The notes below the pieces were generated by a model. That model did no database searches and was not told where the DNA came from. It saw only the letters and a program-made list of their open reading frames with translations. From NCBI RefSeq assembly GCF_000003815.2, contig NC_049988.1, positions 20,043,712-20,107,711 of the forward strand: DNA of 64,000 bases, given 5' to 3'. The position numbers and the translations under genes are program-made. Numbering within the stretch: position 1 is the first letter of the stretch; each line of letters begins with the position of its first letter. Origin of the DNA: Branchiostoma floridae. Lineage: Eukaryota; Chordata; Leptocardii; Amphioxiformes; Branchiostomatidae. Below, piece after piece: positions 60,201-64,000 of the stretch.

Positions 60201-60974
60201 GGTGACCCCGTACCTGTGACTCAAGACGTTCTCCATGGACTGAAGATTAATGGGTGAAGGACGGGAGCCGAGGGTGGAATAAGACGGAGATTCTTGAGAT
60301 ATTGACGGCCTTGGAGCATCTTCTGCGACCTTGTATCTTTGAGTCTCCACAGATTGAAGGTCAACAGGTGAGAGACGGGGCCCGTTGTATCTTTGAGTCT
60401 CCACAGATTGAAGGTCAACAGGTGAGAGACGGGGCCCGAGGGTGGAGTAAGACGGGGCTTCTCGGCGGGTCCTGTCATGAGACACCGGCAGCCATGCACT
60501 TGACCTTGTAGCCTCTTCTGCGCCCCCATACCTTTGATTTATGATGTTCTCCACAGATTGAAGGTCAACTGGCGAGGGACGGGTACCAAGGGTGGAATAA
60601 GACGGAGATTCTTCGCTCCATTCTTGAGATACATTTGACCTTAACGTGTCCTCTACGCTGGTCTGTCCACCACCCGTGGCCCCTTGCGTCGTGACGTCAT
60701 CCACAGGACGAGAGTTGAGCCCTGACCTGTGACCTACAAACGACCCCAGCTGATCAGGAGAAACTTCATACCGCCGATCCCGGCCTGACCTTGACGAGGG
60801 AGCGGCTTCGTCGTGACTTTGACCTTCTCGGAGTTTTCGATCTAAGATGTCCTCCACCGACTGCAGGTTGACGGCCGGATGGTGTTCCCAGAACGACCCC
60901 AGAGTAGAGGACGACGGGAATTCTTGGCGACGACGGTCTCCTTTCCGTGACCTTGGGCTGGTTCTAGACGCCAT
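57168..60974 (-). CDS. Protein with Ser-rich repeat N terminus and triple CxxCxGxG module, four exons
   Basis: Four exons join to 1,944 nt, 647 residues. Residues 1-320 carry five clear and one or two degenerate copies of a STLG...SPVDLQSVE motif (STLG near 23, 127, 177, 233, 282). Residues 324-360 have four SNMAPF-like repeats. About 480-495 is a Ser/Asp run. Residues 505-647 are three tandem modules of 47, 46 and 50 residues, each CxxCxGxG, a His, a spacer, then CxxCxxCxxCxGxG. The knuckles are those of the DnaJ Cys-rich zinc domain, but there is no J domain and the four-Cys ladder is unusual. It probably binds zinc, perhaps as an adaptor or chaperone-like protein; SSUH2-like proteins are a weak alternative. 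Function not known to me. Confidence 0.85.
57451..57727 (-). CDS. Cys-rich module gene, exon 3
   Basis: Acceptor TTTTTTGTAG, donor GTAAGT. Codes GNGIIPIASNICHRCEGKGF, the CLLCEDCCACEGKG ladder, CAQCRGRG and CFFCTKCDW. GC-rich relative to its surroundings, as expected for coding sequence here. Confidence 0.9.
57970..58870 (-). repeat. Intron 2 minisatellite, 39-bp unit, about 22 copies
   Basis: CCAGGTGAGCTCATGTTACA recurs every 39 bp from about 58,051 to 58,870 (first and last spacings shorter by four). Copies differ at a few positions. As 39 is divisible by three, long frames run on both strands, including a 259-codon minus-strand frame of CRCNMSSPGCANV repeats. On the plus strand each unit has a consensus-like 5' splice word (CAG|GTGAGC). 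Located between exons 2 and 3. Confidence 0.93.
58917..59017 (-). CDS. Cys-rich module gene, exon 2
   Basis: Acceptor TTGTACAG, then RCDGIGITHSDDTWHWAPSR and ELPCHFCRRCTTCK. The donor is AAAG|GCAAGA, a GC donor. Joining it to exon 3 gives CTTCKGNG, exactly the expected knuckle, which is the reason for choosing it. Confidence 0.85.
59080..59143 (+). repeat. Dispersed repeat fragment in intron 1 of the Cys-rich gene
   Basis: TTTTGAAACGGTCAGACGTTTC and CTTTCGTCAGTGGCTGA match the family at 8,592 and 11,499. Confidence 0.6.
59455..60974 (-). CDS. Cys-rich module gene, exon 1 (residues 1-507)
   Basis: ATG at 60,974 lies in a CAAAATGGCG (YY1-like) context and opens MASRTSPRSRKGDRRRQEF. The frame is open for 525 codons, but a good donor (CTACAG|GTACGC) follows YKYCY, and splicing there completes the first CxxCxGxG. 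Low complexity: Ser, Pro and Arg dominate; no membrane segment. A 54-bp in-frame duplication lies at 60,331-60,438. Confidence 0.88.
60331..60438 (-). repeat. 54-bp in-frame tandem duplication within coding exon
   Basis: TTGTATCTTTGAGTCTCCAC starts at 60,331 and again at 60,385. The two units are nearly identical and add one 18-residue copy of the GPRLSPVDLQSVETQRY motif. Their near identity suggests recent expansion. Confidence 0.92.
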
Positions 60975-61524
60975 TTTGTGACCAGATTGTGATACTTGCT
61001 ACTCATCTATCGTGGGCTATCAAAGAAACAGTTAAAAAACGTTTCCAGCTTCAGCCACGACCATTGTAAGACGTGGCAAGCAGCTGACGCCGCAGCGTCT
61101 ACTTTCCGCTTCCTCCTGATACAAGGCGTTCTAGAACACTTGTAAAGTAAACGCTTTTGTCGGTTTGTTAGTAGGATACCGTGACATCATTTACACTACA
61201 TTGTTCGACAACAATCGCGTAAATATGGTGTTCCCGTTCGTTTAAATGATTGTTTGGGAGCAATAGCCAAAGTTTTGAAATGCTCACCTAACGTCACGAA
61301 AAGCTTTATGACGTCATTCTGAGGTACAGAGACACGTATTGCAGTCATGGACAACAACAACATTGCATTATCAAAACCGGGAAGTAATAAACGTTGAACA
61401 TGTAACGTGCATGTTTCATTTTTCTATATATAGTTCTTAAGCAATATAGATTTAATACACCAAGTTTGTCCTGAGCTGAACTGCATATCCGGACAGGTTT
61501 ATTTCATCCACTCACATCGGGATG
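60975..61524 (-). promoter_or_regulatory. Upstream region of the Cys-rich module gene
   Basis: Contains an ETS-like TTCCGCTTCCTCC at about 61,105-61,117 and no TATA box. The start codon sits inside a YY1-like word. Promoter position is inferred only. Confidence 0.3.
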
Positions 61525-61765
61525 TTTTCGATAAGTGTGATGGGATCTTTAACGTGCTCGAGGTGGTGTGGCTCTCCTCAAACACAGGACCTCCAGTTAA
61601 CGTCCTATCCGAGGGACGGCTCTAAAAGACGTTAGGTACTCATTTCCACTTGAGTCAAGGGAAGAAATAGGCGTAAAGTGCCTTTCCAATGGCACAACTT
61701 AGGGACCTGTCAGGGCTGCGAACTCAGTACCTCCAGGTTTTGAGTCAACAAGCCACAAGTCACAA
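61525..61765 (+). repeat. Dispersed SINE-like repeat in the intergenic region
   Basis: GATGGGATCTTTAACGTGCT, CGTCCTATCCGAGGGACGGC and AAAGTGCCTTTCCAATGGCA in the order seen in common invertebrate SINE-like repeats. Related to 37,130 and 49,590. The adjoining 61,766-62,570 shows nothing recognised. Confidence 0.6.
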
Positions 61766-62579
61766 GGCCACCGTGTCACATCTGCTTGTGCATACAAGTG
61801 AATGCTGCAATTGTATCGACTGGTACACAGTGACACAGACCCACCGAGCCTCAGGGGTTCTAAACAGAACTTGTCCAACAAGATGCAACAATTATGCTAT
61901 TCAGACCCGACCACTTCGATGAACGGGGGTATTCTTTTTCCCTGTATTTATTTATATAAAGACTAATTGCCTTGTTCAGATTTTGATTCATAGTTGACGT
62001 GATTAGCCTTATCCTATACGTTGCTGAGGTTTCATTGCTTTTCAATTAGAAACTAGTCGAATAGCCTAAAACATTTGCATTAGTTTACGCCTCCCTTTCT
62101 TGCCTTTGGCATTTAAAAGGCGCAGCGGTTGTAATATTATCTGGGTCGGGTAGCGCTGGGTTTCAGGTAGGAGAGTGTTTGTTTTTTCTCGGAGTTTTAC
62201 AAACATCCAATACTAGTTACTGGAAGGTGGTAGTGTACATAAGTTATGATCAGTGACCATCATTTGCGTTTCTCTAACAGTGATTTTAAGCCAGCGACCA
62301 AAATGTGTATGATATTTGATTGGCCCAACAGGGCCATGTGTATTCTTACATTGATAGGGTTGTTAAAATAGTTCTGTATCTAAAAGGAAAACTGGGCATT
62401 CGGGAATATTAAATAAATGGACTTTGGTTTCAGACTGCCATACGTCCTAGTCCACCGTTTCCATGTCGGACGGAGTTGTTAAACAGAAGTTCCACGTCGT
62501 CAGAACTTCTAAACAAGCCATTTACCTTGACATGTTAACTGTGCATTTAAGCTTTCAGCCTCGGGCGGGTCATTGAGCA

Positions 62580-62775
62580 GGAACAGCCATGTTCCACGGG
62601 ACGGTGATGGCACTGCGACCACTCTGCGACCTACACTGGTTTTGTGTAACCCCTGTCTTCGTAATAGAAATATCACGCAAAATGTAAAAATATGATCGAA
62701 AAGACAAAAGAATACACAAAGCGTTGAACATATTCAAATATTTGCCTATGGAATTCGTTGATCGCCCTGTTCTGA
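62580..62775. mobile_element. Fragment related to the palindromic MITE at 5.8-6.2 kb
   Basis: ATATCACGCAAAATGTAAAAATATGA, in parts, AAAGACAAAAGAATACACAAAG and GGAATTCGTTGATCG correspond in order to 6,070-6,170. A GACGGTGATGGCACTGCGAC end resembles the terminal repeat. Confidence 0.55.
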
Positions 62776-62961
62776 GAAGTTTATGTCGTGGCGAGGTTAC
62801 CGCCCTTGTCGAAGGCACCAGTTTATGCAGAAAGGTACAATGGTGTGGAAGGCGCTGTGAGGAGTTAATAACTAAATAAATAGTGGGGCGTTGACACACA
62901 TGAGGCGCACGCGTGACAAGGAGGTGTTCGGCCATCATAGGCTTGACTTCACCGGAACTGG

Positions 62962-62998
62962 TTTAAAAGGAACGTACTCAGCTCACTTGGAGTCAGTC
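62962..62998 (+). promoter_or_regulatory. Candidate core promoter of the secreted Cys-rich gene
   Basis: TTTAAA at 62,962-62,967 is followed 26-30 bases later by an initiator-like TCAGTC (62,993-62,998), the usual TATA-to-Inr spacing. It is about 200 bp before the start codon. Confidence 0.35.
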
Positions 62999-63193
62999 AG
63001 TGAAAAGTCTCTGAACATACCCCTGGCTCCGTTGTCGTTGTCGCCCGAATTTACATTGACCACGTTTTCATAAGCATCAAAAATTGCATGCCACTATTTT
63101 CGGATCCCTTCCTTCAACCGCAATGATTTCAGAATAGTGATATTCCCTTGTCGTCTACAGACACCTGAGACTGTCAGCATTCTAGAGACTACC

Positions 63194-63236
63194 ATGGCCG
63201 ACTTGAAGACCGTCCTGTGTGTCATTGGTGCCCTGG
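63194..63236 (+). CDS. Secreted Cys-rich gene, exon 1
   Basis: ACCATGG start context, 14 codons plus one base, donor GTGAGT. Encodes the N-terminal part of the signal peptide. Confidence 0.75.
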
Positions 63237-64000
63237 GTGAGTAACGCGGGTTCACCTTTATCCGCAAGGTAACCTATATCCGCTGTATCTAAAAGCATGC
63301 TACATTGTATTTTGGGACCGGGGTAGTTAAACTTGCTGACACTTTTGGTAATTCTCGGGTGTCTTAAAATGGCTGCAATTTTCATCTGGTCCGCAGGGGG
63401 TCTCTTCGTCGTCACCTGTAACGGCTCTGTGGACGTCCCGTGTGACTCCCTCCTGTCGGGCGGTGTTCCTCTGGAGCAGTGTTTGGGGGAATATGTGTGT
63501 CACAACGGGACGTGTGCGTGAGTAAATAAACAACTCCAACTCCTCATTCCTTTTCCTGTCGTTCCTTCCTTCTTTCGTTCGTTCATTCATTCGTCCCTTC
63601 CTTTCTCCTTCCTCCCTTTCCCTTCTGTCATTTCTTCCTCACTCCAATCTTCCCCCTTGCTTCCCTCCTCCCATCCCCCTCCCTCCCTCCCTCCCTCCCT
63701 CCTTCCTTCCTTCCTTCCTTCCTCCTTTCCTTCCTTCCTTCCTTCCTTCCTTCCTTCCTTCCTTCCTTCCTTCCTTCCTTCCTTCCTTCCTTCCTTCCTT
63801 CCTTCCTTCCTTCCTTCCTTCCTTCCTTCCTTCCTTCCCTCCCTCCCTCCCACCTTTCCTCCCTCCTCCCATCCCTTCTTTCTTCCCTTCTTCTTTCTTT
63901 CTTTTTGTTCACAAATGCAAATCATATTTATCATATAATCCTCCCTGGGTGGCCATGTATAAAGTTAAGCGGTTTTCTCCCCTATTCCCCAGTGAGCGTA
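63194..64000 (+). CDS. Secreted Cys-rich protein, 5' part, runs off the window
   Basis: Three exons are visible: 63,194-63,236, 63,397-63,517 and from 63,993. The product starts MADLKTVLCVIGALGGLFVV, a plausible signal peptide split by intron 1, followed by TCNGSVDVPCDSLLSG, EQCLGEYVCHNGTC and AER. Five Cys after the signal, with no recognised family; it could be the start of an EGF- or venom-type Cys-rich protein, but too little is visible. Splice phases 1 and 2 agree across the joins. Intron 2 is a long TTCC tract. Confidence 0.75.
63243..63300 (+). mobile_element. Fragment of MITE family 4 directly after exon 1 donor
   Basis: AACGCGGGTTCACCTTTATC and CGCAAGGTAACCTATATCCG match the terminal repeat of the element at 32,818-33,035. 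It starts six bases into intron 1. The far end is not found. Confidence 0.6.
63397..63517 (+). CDS. Secreted Cys-rich gene, exon 2
   Basis: Acceptor GGTCCGCAG, donor GTGAGT, 121 nt from phase 1 to phase 2. Holds the end of the signal peptide and five Cys. Confidence 0.8.
63537..63905 (+). repeat. Long pyrimidine tract, mostly (TTCC)n
   Basis: About 370 bases almost without purines on the plus strand, with a pure TTCC core at 63,700-63,840 bordered by CCCT units. All long Pro/Ser/Leu and Lys/Glu/Arg frames here are by-products. Lies in intron 2 of the secreted Cys-rich gene. Confidence 0.95.
63993..64000 (+). CDS. Secreted Cys-rich gene, exon 3 (first bases only)
   Basis: Acceptor CTATTCCCCAG, then TGAGCGTA, which in phase 2 completes Ala and continues Glu-Arg. 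Truncated by the window end. Confidence 0.55.

Noticed and set aside
63587-63938. Lys/Glu/Arg- and Pro/Ser/Leu-rich frames up to 115 codons
   Set aside because: Translation of a TTCC microsatellite in an intron.

Overview
The window is animal nuclear DNA, most likely from a lancelet (amphioxus, Branchiostoma). This rests on long spliced genes with GT-AG introns, one near-complete syndetin (VPS50) orthologue close in length to the human protein, very dense short DNA transposons and foldback elements, and many minisatellites whose repeat units straddle exon-intron borders. That last type I remember being described in amphioxus. The species is an inference; no RNA or database comparison was possible.

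Layout. Bases 1-27,450 hold no gene I can support. They are a patchwork of foldback elements, dispersed repeats and tandem arrays: a 290-bp array at 6.4-7.4 kb, a trimeric higher-order satellite rich in CCCTAA-like text at 12.0-13.85 kb, a 60-bp array at 14.1 kb, 150-175-bp arrays at 17.1-19.0 kb, a 440-460-bp array at 21.2-22.2 kb, a 1.66-kb foldback at 22.3-23.96 kb inside another tandem array, and a 385-bp array carrying a tRNA-derived SINE-like segment at 25.1-27.4 kb.

Bases 28,955-56,148 (minus strand) are the complete coding region of VPS50/syndetin, the EARP-complex subunit for endosomal recycling. I resolve 30 coding exons totalling 2,925 nt (974 codons plus stop) with compatible splice phases throughout; an alternative first exon is possible. 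A housekeeping-type promoter with YY1-, E-box-, CRE- and NRF1-like sites lies just upstream. Its introns hold several hAT-like short elements with 8-bp target-site duplications, including a reconstructable nested insertion. At least eight exons (2, 6, 9, 12, 15, 16, 17, 19) have partial tandem copies of their own border in the neighbouring intron; exon 9 has eleven extra copies.

Bases 57,168-60,974 (minus strand) are a second, four-exon gene of 647 aa. It has a Ser-rich, repeat-bearing, probably disordered N-terminal part and a C-terminal domain of three tandem 46-50-residue Cys-rich modules built from CxxCxGxG knuckles. One intron is GC-AG and is needed to complete a knuckle. An intron holds about 22 copies of a 39-bp minisatellite. 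I do not recognise the family with certainty.

Bases 63,194-64,000 (plus strand) are the 5' end of a third gene, a secreted Cys-rich protein that runs off the window. The genes look like independent neighbours; nothing suggests a shared pathway.
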